Origin: an uncultured Collinsella sp.
GTDB lineage: Bacteria; Actinomycetota; Coriobacteriia; Coriobacteriales; Coriobacteriaceae
Assembly (NCBI GenBank): GCA_902492855.1
Contig: CABUMU010000021.1
Location: 1-21,406 of the forward strand
Length of the DNA stretch: 21,406 bases
Direction: 5' to 3'
Both the position numbers and the translations under genes were made by a program. Positions 13,716 to 21,406 of this stretch are shown piece after piece; position 1 is the first letter of the stretch; each line of letters opens with the position of its first letter. A model generated the notes under the pieces. That model was not told where the DNA came from and searched no databases. It worked only from the letters and a program-made list of their open reading frames with translations.

Positions 13716-14819
13716 ATGAAGTTCACCGTCAGCCAGAGCTCGCTTACGCAAGCCATCGGCGTCGTTATGAAAGGCGTCGCTTCGGCATCCACCCTTCCCA
13801 TTCTGTCGGGCGTGCTCGTTAAGGCACAAGACGGCATCTTGGAATTCCAGACCTCCAACTACACCATCTCGATTCGTCACCGCATTGCGGCTCATGTCGA
13901 AGAGGAGGGCGAGATGGTGATTCCCTGCAAGATGCTCTCCAACATCACCAAGACCCTTCCCGATGCCCCGGTCACCTTTGAGCTGTCCGAGCGTCAGGTT
14001 TTGATTGGCTGCGAGAAGAGCTCTTTCCGCCTCAACACGCTCGATGCCAACGACTTTCCCGAGTTCCCGGCATACGCCATCGAGAGCGCCGTCGAGCTGC
14101 CGACCGATATCCTGTCCGAAATGGTGAGCCGCGTATGGCGCGTCACCTCGACTGACAAGGCCCGCCCCATCCTGGGTGGCGTGCACATGAAGGTCGAGAA
14201 CAACACCGTGCGCCTGGTGGCGACCGACTCCTTCCGTCTGGCCGTGTGCGATACGCAGGTCGAGACCTCGACCCTCGAAGGTTCCTTTGAGCTCAACGTG
14301 CCTGCCGACGCCTTCAACGATGCTCTGAGCATCATGGCGAGCCAGGCTACTATCATGATCGGCGCCACCGACACCCAGGTTGTCTTTGAGGCCGGCAACA
14401 CCACCTACGTGTCGCGCCGCATCGAGGGCGTATATCCCAATTACAAGCAGCTCATCCCCGATTCGTGCGTGACGAGCGTCAAGATCGACGTAGCCGCCTT
14501 TAACGCCGCCCTTAAGCGTGTGGCCGTTATCGCGAGCGCCAACCCCGCTGTCAAGTTTGAGATTGACGTCGAGAACGGCCAGATGGGCCTGTCCTCCATT
14601 TCCAACGACCAGGATCTGGCGCAGGAGACGATTGATGTCGAGGCCGAGGGCGAGTCGGGCACCATTGCCTTCAACTACCACTACATCTTTGGCTGCCTCA
14701 ATGCCCTGTCCAAGGAGAAGGAGATCACGCTGGAGCTCAAGAGCTATTCGCAGGCTGGCATCTTCAAGTCCTACGACAAGATCAACTACCTGTACCTGGT
14801 CATGCCGGTACGCATCTAA
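13716..14819 (+). CDS. dnaN: DNA polymerase III beta subunit (sliding clamp)
   Basis: 367 residues, full family length, three clamp domains of about 120 residues each. MKFTVSQSSLTQAIGVVMKGV at the start, LPILSGVLVKA, RPILGGVHMKV, LVATDSFRLAV, FNYHYIFGCLNAL and the C-terminal YLVMPVRI are characteristic. As a ring-shaped dimer it tethers the replicative polymerase and recruits repair and regulatory proteins. AAAGG precedes ATG 13716. recF starts 8 bases after its stop, so the two are probably co-transcribed. Its upstream region is the origin unwinding element. Confidence 0.97.
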   Translation: MKFTVSQSSLTQAIGVVMKGVASASTLPILSGVLVKAQDGILEFQTSNYTISIRHRIAAHVEEEGEMVIPCKMLSNITKTLPDAPVTFELSERQVLIGCEKSSFRLNTLDANDFPEFPAYAIESAVELPTDILSEMVSRVWRVTSTDKARPILGGVHMKVENNTVRLVATDSFRLAVCDTQVETSTLEGSFELNVPADAFNDALSIMASQATIMIGATDTQVVFEAGNTTYVSRRIEGVYPNYKQLIPDSCVTSVKIDVAAFNAALKRVAVIASANPAVKFEIDVENGQMGLSSISNDQDLAQETIDVEAEGESGTIAFNYHYIFGCLNALSKEKEITLELKSYSQAGIFKSYDKINYLYLVMPVRI

Positions 14820-14827
14820 CGCTGCCC

Positions 14828-15934
14828 ATGACCATGTTCGCACGCGATCTTTCCGTTGCGCGCTATCGCAGCTTCGACAGTTATCGCCTTGCCCTGAGCG
14901 ACGGTGTGACAGTGCTCGCAGGTCCCAACGCGGCGGGAAAGACCAACCTCATAGAGGCGCTGCAGCTACTGACGAGTGGCGCCTCGTTTAGGCATCCGAC
15001 CGCAGCCGAGCTCGTGCACGACGGCGTGGGCTCATGCAAGGTCGAGCTGAGGCTCGAAGGCGATGGGCGCGTGCTGGACATGGGACTGAGCGTGGAAGAT
15101 GGCAAGCGTTCGTTTAGCCGCAACGGCAAGCGCTGCGCTGCGTCCGGCGTGCGCGGGGTGCTGCCGAGCGTTTTGTTTTGTCCGGACCACCTGGATATGG
15201 TCAAGCGGGGTGCCAGCGTGCGCCGCGCCGCACTTGACGACTTTGGCGTTCAGCTGAGCGCGCGCTATGCCGATCTGGCTAGTGCCTACGGGCGCTGCGT
15301 GACCCAGCGCAATGCCCTGCTCAAGGAGACCTGGTGCTGCCGCGAGATGCTCGGCGCCTGGAACGAATCTATTGCCCGCGCCGGTTCGGCCCTGCTCGTG
15401 CACCGTCTGGCTCTGCTCGACCGGCTGTCGGGCCATGTGCGTGACGCCTATGGCCGCGTGGCATCCGGCGAGCCCGCCGGCGTGTCCTATGTGTCCACGC
15501 TTGGCGACCTGCCTCGCACCGAGGATCGCGACGAGCTCAGGGGCTGGGCGTATGAGCACATGCTCTCGGCGCTCGATGAGCGCGCCGACGAGGAGATCCG
15601 TCGCGGCGTGACGCTCGTGGGTCCGCATCGCGACGAGATTGAGTTTTCCGTCGCGGGCCGATCGGCCCGTTCATTTGCCAGCCAGGGCCAGCAGCGAACG
15701 CTGGTGCTTGCCTGGAAGGTGGCAGAAGTGGCCGTGGCGCGCGATATCCTGGGCACCGCGCCGCTGCTGCTCTTGGACGACGTGATGAGCGAGCTCGACG
15801 CCGGGCGCCGAGGCGCTTTTCTGCAGCTGATCGGTGATGATATCCAGACGGTCATAACCACCACCAATCTGGGGTATTTTACCGATGACCTGCTTGATCG
15901 AGCCAAGGTGGTGAGCATGGGTGAGACGTGCTAA
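14828..15934 (+). CDS. recF: DNA replication and repair protein RecF
   Basis: 368 residues, an SMC-like ATPase that with RecO and RecR loads RecA at gaps. Walker A GPNAAGKTN (32-40), the ABC signature FASQGQQRTLVLAWK (about 281-295) and Walker B LLLLDDVMSELD (about 312-323) are all present. RYRSFDSYRL near the start is the usual RecF N-terminal motif. ATG 14828 has no clear Shine-Dalgarno; Met3 (14834) is equally possible, and translation may be coupled to dnaN. Overlaps dciA by 14 bases. Confidence 0.95.
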   Translation: MTMFARDLSVARYRSFDSYRLALSDGVTVLAGPNAAGKTNLIEALQLLTSGASFRHPTAAELVHDGVGSCKVELRLEGDGRVLDMGLSVEDGKRSFSRNGKRCAASGVRGVLPSVLFCPDHLDMVKRGASVRRAALDDFGVQLSARYADLASAYGRCVTQRNALLKETWCCREMLGAWNESIARAGSALLVHRLALLDRLSGHVRDAYGRVASGEPAGVSYVSTLGDLPRTEDRDELRGWAYEHMLSALDERADEEIRRGVTLVGPHRDEIEFSVAGRSARSFASQGQQRTLVLAWKVAEVAVARDILGTAPLLLLDDVMSELDAGRRGAFLQLIGDDIQTVITTTNLGYFTDDLLDRAKVVSMGETC

Positions 15935-16484
15935 TTACGAGCGCGAGAACGGAATGGTCGCCTTCGGCGGCTTTTTGGATGCCGAGCGTCAGCGTATCCT
16001 GGCGGCCGCGGCACCTGAGCGCCGCGCGCAGATGGAGGCTGCGGAGGAGTCTCGTGCGGTCTATCGCGCCTGGAATGCGGTGTGCTCGGGCACGCGCGAG
16101 GGACGCCATGTGACGGGCCTGCGCTACCTGCCCGAGTCCAACGAACTGCTGGTGTACCTCGATTCGCCCTCATGGACGCAGGAGATGACACTTTTGCGCG
16201 AGATTATCCGCGCGCGCATGGAGCGCGCCGGCGCGCACGTCGACGGCCTGGTGTTCAAGACGACCGCCCCCGGCCACACACCGCCCGCTGCAAAAGAGCG
16301 CCTGCGTCCGGCCGTGGCCGAGCGTCCGCCGGCTCCGCATGCCGACCTAAGCGATGCCGAGCGTGCCGAGATCGAGCACCAAGTGGCATCCATCGAGGAC
16401 CAAAAGCTGCGCGAGGCCCTCGAGAACGCCATGAGAGCCAGTGCCGAGTGGGCCAAGGGCGTGCAGAGCAAAAAAGAGCCTTAA
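15921..16484 (+). CDS. dciA: DciA-type helicase loader (DUF721)
   Basis: 187 residues. A DUF721 core lies at about 46-115: VYRAWNAVCSGTREGRHV, then LRYLPESNELLVYLDSPSWTQEM, then LLREIIRARM and VDGLVFK. DciA is the widespread ancestral factor that loads the DnaB helicase in bacteria lacking DnaC/DnaI. The actinobacterial homologue next to recF (Rv0004 in M. tuberculosis) has the same position. An N-terminal helical stretch (1-45) and a charged helical C-terminus (138-187) flank the core. GTG 15921 overlaps recF by 14 bases, so translation is probably coupled. The start is uncertain, since no clear ribosome binding site is seen and Met12 is an alternative. Confidence 0.85.
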   Translation: MRRANYERENGMVAFGGFLDAERQRILAAAAPERRAQMEAAEESRAVYRAWNAVCSGTREGRHVTGLRYLPESNELLVYLDSPSWTQEMTLLREIIRARMERAGAHVDGLVFKTTAPGHTPPAAKERLRPAVAERPPAPHADLSDAERAEIEHQVASIEDQKLREALENAMRASAEWAKGVQSKKEP

Positions 16485-16511
16485 ATCGCATCTGGTGGCC
16501 TTGTAGAGCCA

Positions 16512-16540
16512 AATACCCTCGTTCCCGAGGGTATTTTTTT
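16512..16540 (+). terminator. intrinsic terminator after dciA
   Basis: A 10-bp stem, AATACCCTCG (16512-16521) with CGAGGGTATT (16526-16535), has loop TTCC and runs into a T tract. It ends the dnaN-recF-dciA unit and separates it from gyrB. Confidence 0.93.
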
Positions 16541-16589
16541 ACGATAAACTAGTAAGGCTGTACACATTTTCTTAACTGAAGGAGGACGT

Positions 16590-18620
16590 GTGGCAAACGA
16601 AAACGATTACGATGGCGGCGAGATTAAGATTCTCGAAGGTCTCGAGGCCGTTCGTAAGCGCCCGGGCATGTACATTGGCTCGACGAGCGCCAGCGGTCTT
16701 CATCACCTGGTGTGGGAGATCGTTGACAACTCCGTCGACGAGGCCATGGCCGGTTTCTGCACCGAGATCCAGGTGACGGTCCACGCCGACAACTCCATCA
16801 CGGTCGTCGATAACGGGCGCGGTATCCCCGTCGACGAGCATCCCATCAAAAAGATCCCGACGCTCGAGGTCGTCATGACGATCCTGCACGCCGGCGGTAA
16901 GTTCGATAACTCGGCCTACAAGGTCTCGGGCGGCCTGCACGGCGTGGGCATCTCCGTCGTCAACGCCCTGTCCAAGCGTGTGGTCGTACGGGTATGCCGC
17001 GATGGCAACATCTACGAGATGGAGTTTTCGCGCGGCAAGACCGTCAAGAAGATGGAGGTCGTGGGCACTTCGGAGACGACGGGTACCACTGTCAGCTTCT
17101 GGCCCGACGACGAGATCTTCGAGACCTGCATCTACGATTTCGACACGCTGCACAACCGTCTGCAGGAGACGGCATTCCTCAACAAGAACCTCAAGATCGT
17201 GCTGACCGACGAGCGCGAGGCGACTCCCCATGTGGAGGAGTTTTGCTACGCCGGCGGCATTATCGACTTCGTTAAGTTCCTCAATGAGGGCAAGGATGTC
17301 CCCGAGGCCTTTAAGGAACCCATCTATATTGAGGGCAAATCGGATCCGGATGCGCCCGTGACCAAGATGGGCGAGGTCGAGGTGTCCTTGCAGTGGAATA
17401 GCGGCTACGGTGAGAACGTCATGTCGTTTGCCAACGACATCTACACCCCCGAGGGCGGCATGCACCTCGAGGGCTTCCGTACCGCACTCACCCGCGTGAT
17501 TAACGATTACGCTCGCAAGCAGAACCTGCTCAAGGAAAAAGACGCCAACCTGACCGGCGACGATGTGCGCGAGGGCCTGTCGGCCGTTATCTCGGTCAAA
17601 CTGCCCGATCCGCAGTTTGAGGGCCAGACCAAGGCCAAGCTCGGCAGCTCCTATATGCGCGCGCTGACGCTCAAGATCGTGACCGACGGGCTTGTCGATT
17701 ACCTCGAGGAGCATCCCAAGCCCGCTCGCGAGATCGTCAAGAAGGCCCAACAGGCCTGCAAGGCGCGCAACGCCGCCCGCAAGGCGCGCGAGGCGACCCG
17801 CCGCAAGAGCCTGCTCGAGACGGCGTCGCTGCCCGGCAAGCTCGCCGACTGTTCGGTGCGCGACGCCGAGTTGACTGAGCTCTTTATCGTAGAGGGCGAC
17901 TCGGCAGGCGGCTCGGCCAAGGATGGCCGTCGCCGAGACATCCAGGCGATCCTACCCCTGCGCGGCAAGATTTTGAACGTCGAGCGCGTGGGCGATCATC
18001 GTGCGTTCTCGAGCGACACCATCCAGTCACTCATCACCGCGATCGGCTGCGGCGTCACGACGAGCGCCGGCGACGGCGGCGACTTCGACATCACCAAGGC
18101 GCGCTACCACAAGATCATCATCATGACCGATGCAGACGTCGACGGTGCGCACATCCGCATCCTGCTGCTGACGTTCTTCTACAAGTACATGCGCCCGTTG
18201 ATTGACGCCGGCTATGTTTACGTCGCTTGCCCGCCCATCTTTGGCATCAAGGTGCGCAACAAGATTCACTACGTGTATCCCAACGGCCGCCAGCCCGAAG
18301 ACGAGATCCTGCGCGACACCATCCAGAGCCTGGGACTGAACCCCGACGACAACGACGAGGACGGCAAGGCCAAGGATGGCAAGATCACTAAGAAGCGCAA
18401 GGGCTACACCGTCCAGCGCTACAAGGGCCTGGGCGAGATGGACCCCAAGCAGCTTGCCTCGACGACGATGGACCCCAAGACCCGCATTCTGCAGCGCGTG
18501 TCGATCGAGGACGCCGTGGTGGCGGACCGCGCCGTGCGCGAACTGATGGGTTCCGAGGTCGGCTATCGCCGCGAGTACATCGAGAAGCATGCGCATGACG
18601 CGCGTTTCCTTGATGCTTAA
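16590..18620 (+). CDS. gyrB: DNA gyrase subunit B
   Basis: 676 residues. The GHKL ATPase has EIVDNSVDEA (43-52), DNGRGIP (74-80) and GGLHGVG (114-120). The transducer domain follows. The Toprim metal site is EGDSAGG (435-441) with DADVD (514-518). The C-terminal tail has QRYKGLGEMDPKQL (609-622). There is no large DNA-binding insertion of the Gram-negative type. It supplies ATP hydrolysis for negative supercoiling by A2B2 gyrase. Start GTG 16590 has AAGGAGG close upstream (4 bases). gyrA follows after 11 bases. A lysine/acid-rich insert at about 583-605 precedes the QRYKGLGEM motif. Confidence 0.97.
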   Translation: MANENDYDGGEIKILEGLEAVRKRPGMYIGSTSASGLHHLVWEIVDNSVDEAMAGFCTEIQVTVHADNSITVVDNGRGIPVDEHPIKKIPTLEVVMTILHAGGKFDNSAYKVSGGLHGVGISVVNALSKRVVVRVCRDGNIYEMEFSRGKTVKKMEVVGTSETTGTTVSFWPDDEIFETCIYDFDTLHNRLQETAFLNKNLKIVLTDEREATPHVEEFCYAGGIIDFVKFLNEGKDVPEAFKEPIYIEGKSDPDAPVTKMGEVEVSLQWNSGYGENVMSFANDIYTPEGGMHLEGFRTALTRVINDYARKQNLLKEKDANLTGDDVREGLSAVISVKLPDPQFEGQTKAKLGSSYMRALTLKIVTDGLVDYLEEHPKPAREIVKKAQQACKARNAARKAREATRRKSLLETASLPGKLADCSVRDAELTELFIVEGDSAGGSAKDGRRRDIQAILPLRGKILNVERVGDHRAFSSDTIQSLITAIGCGVTTSAGDGGDFDITKARYHKIIIMTDADVDGAHIRILLLTFFYKYMRPLIDAGYVYVACPPIFGIKVRNKIHYVYPNGRQPEDEILRDTIQSLGLNPDDNDEDGKAKDGKITKKRKGYTVQRYKGLGEMDPKQLASTTMDPKTRILQRVSIEDAVVADRAVRELMGSEVGYRREYIEKHAHDARFLDA

Positions 18621-18631
18621 GAGGAGGTAAC

Positions 18632-21373
18632 GTGGCAGACGATATCAACAACAACGAGGGTATGGACGAGGCCGGCGACGCCGGCATGCCCGACGATCTG
18701 AAGCGCCTGCTTGCCCGTGCTGAGCAGGGCGAGGATGGCGACCCGGACGCCTATAACCCCGATGCCGATGATGATGAGGAAGAGGATGACGACGGTGAGC
18801 TCGAGGAGAGCTTTGGCGAAGTCGATCGTGGTGCCTCGGCCGGCGAGGATATAAACGGCGGCCAGCTCCAGATTTCAGAGTTCGGCCGTGAGATGAAGCA
18901 GTCGTTCATCGAGTACTCGATGTCGGTCATCACGGCGCGCGCCCTGCCGGACGTGCGCGATGGCTTAAAGCCGGTGCACCGTCGCATCCTGTACGCAATG
19001 AACGAGAGCGGCATCTACCCCAACCGTCCGCACAAGAAGTCGGCCTGGACGGTCGGCGAAGTTATCGGTAAGTACCATCCGCACGGCGACTCCGCGGTCT
19101 ATGAGGCCATGGTCCGCCTGGCGCAGTGGTTCTCCATGCGCACGCCGCTCATTGACGGTCACGGCAACTTCGGCAACATCGACGGCGACGGCGCCGCCGC
19201 CATGCGTTACACCGAGAGCCGCCTGGCGAAGCCCGCCATGGAGCTCTTGCGTGACCTGCAGAAGGACACCGTCGACTGGCAGCCCAACTACGACGAGTCG
19301 CTCGCCGAGCCCCAGGCGCTGCCTGCGCGCTTCCCCAACCTGCTGGTCAACGGCAGCCAGGGTATCGCCGTCGGCATGGCCACCAACATCGCCCCGCATA
19401 ACCTCACCGAGGCGATCGAGGCCACCTGCTACCTGATCGACAACCCCGACGCCACCGTCGACGAGCTCATGCAGATCATGCCCGGTCCGGACTTCCCCAC
19501 CGGTGCCATCATCATGGGTAGCGCCGGCATTAGGCAGAGCTACGAGACCGGCCGCGGCTCCATTACCGTGCGCGCCAAGGCCCACGTGGAATCCACCAAG
19601 ACCGGCCGCAGCCGCCTGGTCTTTACCGAGATTCCCTACATGGTCAACAAGGGCACCCTGCAGGAGAAAATCGCCCAGCTCGTCAATGACAAGCGCATCG
19701 AGGGTATCTCGGATATGCGCGATGAATCCAACCAGAAGGGTATCCGTCTGGTCATCGAGCTCAAGAAGGGCGTTATCCCTCAGGTCGTGCTCAACAACCT
19801 GTACAAGTACACCTCGCTGCAGACGACCTTTGGTGCCAACAACCTGGCGCTTGTCAACGGCGTTCCCAAATGCCTGAGCCTGCGCGAGATGCTGCAGCAC
19901 TACATCGACCACCAGGTCGACGTCGTCACCCGCCGCACCCGCTTTGACCTCAAGAAGGCCCAGGCGCGTGCCCATATCCTCGAGGGCTACCTGATGGCTC
20001 TCGACCATATCGACGAGGTCATCAGCATCATCCGCTCCTCGCAGACCGACTCTGAGGCCAGCAGCCGCCTGATCGAGCGTTTTGGCTTTACGCCCGAGCA
20101 GACCACGGCCATCCTCGAGATGAAGCTGCGCCGCCTGACCGGCCTGGAGCGTGACAAGATTCAGGAAGAGCTGGACGGCTTGCGCCGCGCCATCGCCTAC
20201 TACGAGGACCTGTTGGCGCACGAGGAGAAAATCCTGGGCGTCATCAAGGAAGAGATGCGCGAGATTTCCAAGAAGTTCGGCGACAAGCGCCGCACCGAGA
20301 TCAGCCATGTCGAGAAGGACCTGGACGTCGAAGATCTGATTGCCGACGAGGACATGGTCGTGACCATCACCCACACCGGCTACGTCAAGCGCATCCCGGT
20401 GGCCGCCTATCGCGCCCAAAAGCGTGGCGGCAAGGGCGTGTCGGGCGTCAACCTTAAAGAGGACGACGTTATCGACGAGATGTTTATCGCATCCACACAC
20501 GAGTACGTGCTGTTCTTCTCGAGCAAGGGCAAGGTCTATCGCCTGAAGGTGCACGAGCTGCCGGTTGGCACGCGCCAGGCGCGCGGCACCGCGATCGTCA
20601 ACCTGCTGCCTTTCGAGGAGGGCGAGAAGATCGCGAGCGTCATCAGCTGCCGCGAGTTCCCCGCCGACGAGTACCTGATGTTTGCCACCAAGAGCGGCAT
20701 GGTCAAGAAGACCGTGATGAGCGCCTACGACCGTAGCCGCCGCGACGGCCTGATCGCCATCAACCTGAGGGACGACGACGCGCTGCTCGCTGTGCGTCGC
20801 GTGCGCGAGGGTGACAAGATCATCATGGCAACCACCGCGGGCAAGGCGATTATGTTCCCCGAGGACCAGGTGCGCGCCACTGGTCGCGATACCAGCGGTG
20901 TCCGCGGCATTGGCATGAAGGAAGGCGTGAGCGTTCTTGGTATGGAGATTACCAACGGTAACGGCGACCTGTTTGTCATTACCGAGCGCGGTTACGGCAA
21001 ACGCACGCCGGTCTCGGATTACCCGGAGCAGAACCGCGGCGGTCAGGGTGTCTACACCATCCAGATGACCGAGCGCAAGGGCAACCTCGCCGCCATGAAG
21101 ACGGTGGGCCCGCAGCATGAGCTGTTCATCGTGACGGAGGGCGCGACGGTCATTCGCGTCAAGACCGACGAGATCAGCCAAACCGGTCGCGCCACCCAGG
21201 GCGTCAAGATGATGGCCGTCGACGACAACGACCGCATCTGCGCCGTAGCCCGCATGACGGCCGCCAAGGAGAAGCCCGAAGGCGAAGATGCCGAGGCCAC
21301 AGCCGACGCCGAAGAGGCCCCAGTCGACCTAGGCGACGGCAACGACATGCCAGAAGATCTCCTCGACGAGTAA
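18632..21373 (+). CDS. gyrA: DNA gyrase subunit A
   Basis: 913 residues. The breakage-reunion domain has ARALPDVRDGLKPVHRRILY, the catalytic Tyr193 in AAMRYTE, and the quinolone pocket GKYHPHGDSAVYEAMVR, with Ser154 and Glu158 (equivalents of E. coli Ser83 and Asp87, a susceptible-type pair). The GyrA-box QKRGGKG (596-602) marks it as gyrase rather than topoisomerase IV. Compared with E. coli the catalytic core is shifted by about 71 residues. Residues 1-80 form an acidic extension, including a run of Asp/Glu at 45-58. The C-terminus after about 875 is also acidic. AGGAGGTAAC precedes GTG 18632, so the extension is probably translated. Pairs with gyrB as an operon. Confidence 0.97.
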   Translation: MADDINNNEGMDEAGDAGMPDDLKRLLARAEQGEDGDPDAYNPDADDDEEEDDDGELEESFGEVDRGASAGEDINGGQLQISEFGREMKQSFIEYSMSVITARALPDVRDGLKPVHRRILYAMNESGIYPNRPHKKSAWTVGEVIGKYHPHGDSAVYEAMVRLAQWFSMRTPLIDGHGNFGNIDGDGAAAMRYTESRLAKPAMELLRDLQKDTVDWQPNYDESLAEPQALPARFPNLLVNGSQGIAVGMATNIAPHNLTEAIEATCYLIDNPDATVDELMQIMPGPDFPTGAIIMGSAGIRQSYETGRGSITVRAKAHVESTKTGRSRLVFTEIPYMVNKGTLQEKIAQLVNDKRIEGISDMRDESNQKGIRLVIELKKGVIPQVVLNNLYKYTSLQTTFGANNLALVNGVPKCLSLREMLQHYIDHQVDVVTRRTRFDLKKAQARAHILEGYLMALDHIDEVISIIRSSQTDSEASSRLIERFGFTPEQTTAILEMKLRRLTGLERDKIQEELDGLRRAIAYYEDLLAHEEKILGVIKEEMREISKKFGDKRRTEISHVEKDLDVEDLIADEDMVVTITHTGYVKRIPVAAYRAQKRGGKGVSGVNLKEDDVIDEMFIASTHEYVLFFSSKGKVYRLKVHELPVGTRQARGTAIVNLLPFEEGEKIASVISCREFPADEYLMFATKSGMVKKTVMSAYDRSRRDGLIAINLRDDDALLAVRRVREGDKIIMATTAGKAIMFPEDQVRATGRDTSGVRGIGMKEGVSVLGMEITNGNGDLFVITERGYGKRTPVSDYPEQNRGGQGVYTIQMTERKGNLAAMKTVGPQHELFIVTEGATVIRVKTDEISQTGRATQGVKMMAVDDNDRICAVARMTAAKEKPEGEDAEATADAEEAPVDLGDGNDMPEDLLDE

Positions 21374-21406
21374 GAGGAACTAGCTGGTAGAAAATATCAG
21401 ACCCCA

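Noticed and set aside
19085..19120. Glu at the GyrA position of E. coli Asp87 as a quinolone-resistance change
   Set aside because: Glu is the ordinary wild-type residue there in many Gram-positive GyrA proteins, and the Ser at the 83-equivalent is intact.
18965..21181. 738-codon open frame on the minus strand opposite gyrA
   Set aside because: It lies wholly antisense to an unmistakable gyrA. The composition (Val/Ala/Asp/Leu/His-rich without domains) is that expected from complementing GC-rich codons. No ribosome binding site or family motif is seen.

Overview
This window reads as the replication-origin region of a high-GC Gram-positive chromosome. The organism is most likely an actinobacterium of the class Coriobacteriia, plausibly Collinsella. 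That placement rests on protein style, base composition and gene order, not on a database search. Every gene is a housekeeping gene or sits inside a housekeeping operon. No transposon, prophage, CRISPR array, tRNA or rRNA is visible.

Left arm (1-10042). At the far left a ddl-dinG operon runs leftward: D-Ala-D-Ala ligase, then an exonuclease-helicase cut off by the window edge. rlmN follows on the + strand, head-on to the leftward fork. Next comes a visibly AT-richer block: a small membrane-anchored protein translationally coupled to parB, then parB, parA, a cluster of three perfect parS sites at exact 39-bp spacing, and rsmG. Nearest the origin is the classic rpmH-rnpA-yidD-yidC-jag(khpB) operon. 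It has a strong sigma-70-type promoter in front and a good intrinsic terminator behind.

Origin (about 10145-13715). The origin is bipartite. One half (10145-10387) lies between rpmH and an unnamed gene. The other (13478-13715) lies between dnaA and dnaN, and holds an AT-rich unwinding region with five DnaA-trio triplets. The DnaA boxes look non-canonical: TTTTCAACA rather than TTATCCACA. The DnaA recognition helix is also altered, GNRNHSTV instead of GGRDHTTV. Between the origin halves, just upstream of dnaA and probably co-transcribed with it, is a 450-residue protein I do not recognise by name. It has a GHKL ATPase domain (SpoIIAB/RsbW-like in shape), a long Gln/Pro-rich linker and a C-terminal winged helix. 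It is the best candidate here for an undescribed system.

Right arm (13716-21406). dnaN, recF and dciA (DUF721 helicase loader) are closely packed and end at a terminator. gyrB and gyrA follow. GyrA carries an unusual acidic N-terminal extension of about 71 residues and an acidic C-terminal tail. Functionally the window joins initiation (DnaA, DciA, DnaN, oriC), topology (gyrase), repair (RecF, DinG), origin segregation (ParABS), and translation and membrane insertion (L34, RNase P protein, YidC/YidD, KhpB, RsmG, RlmN).
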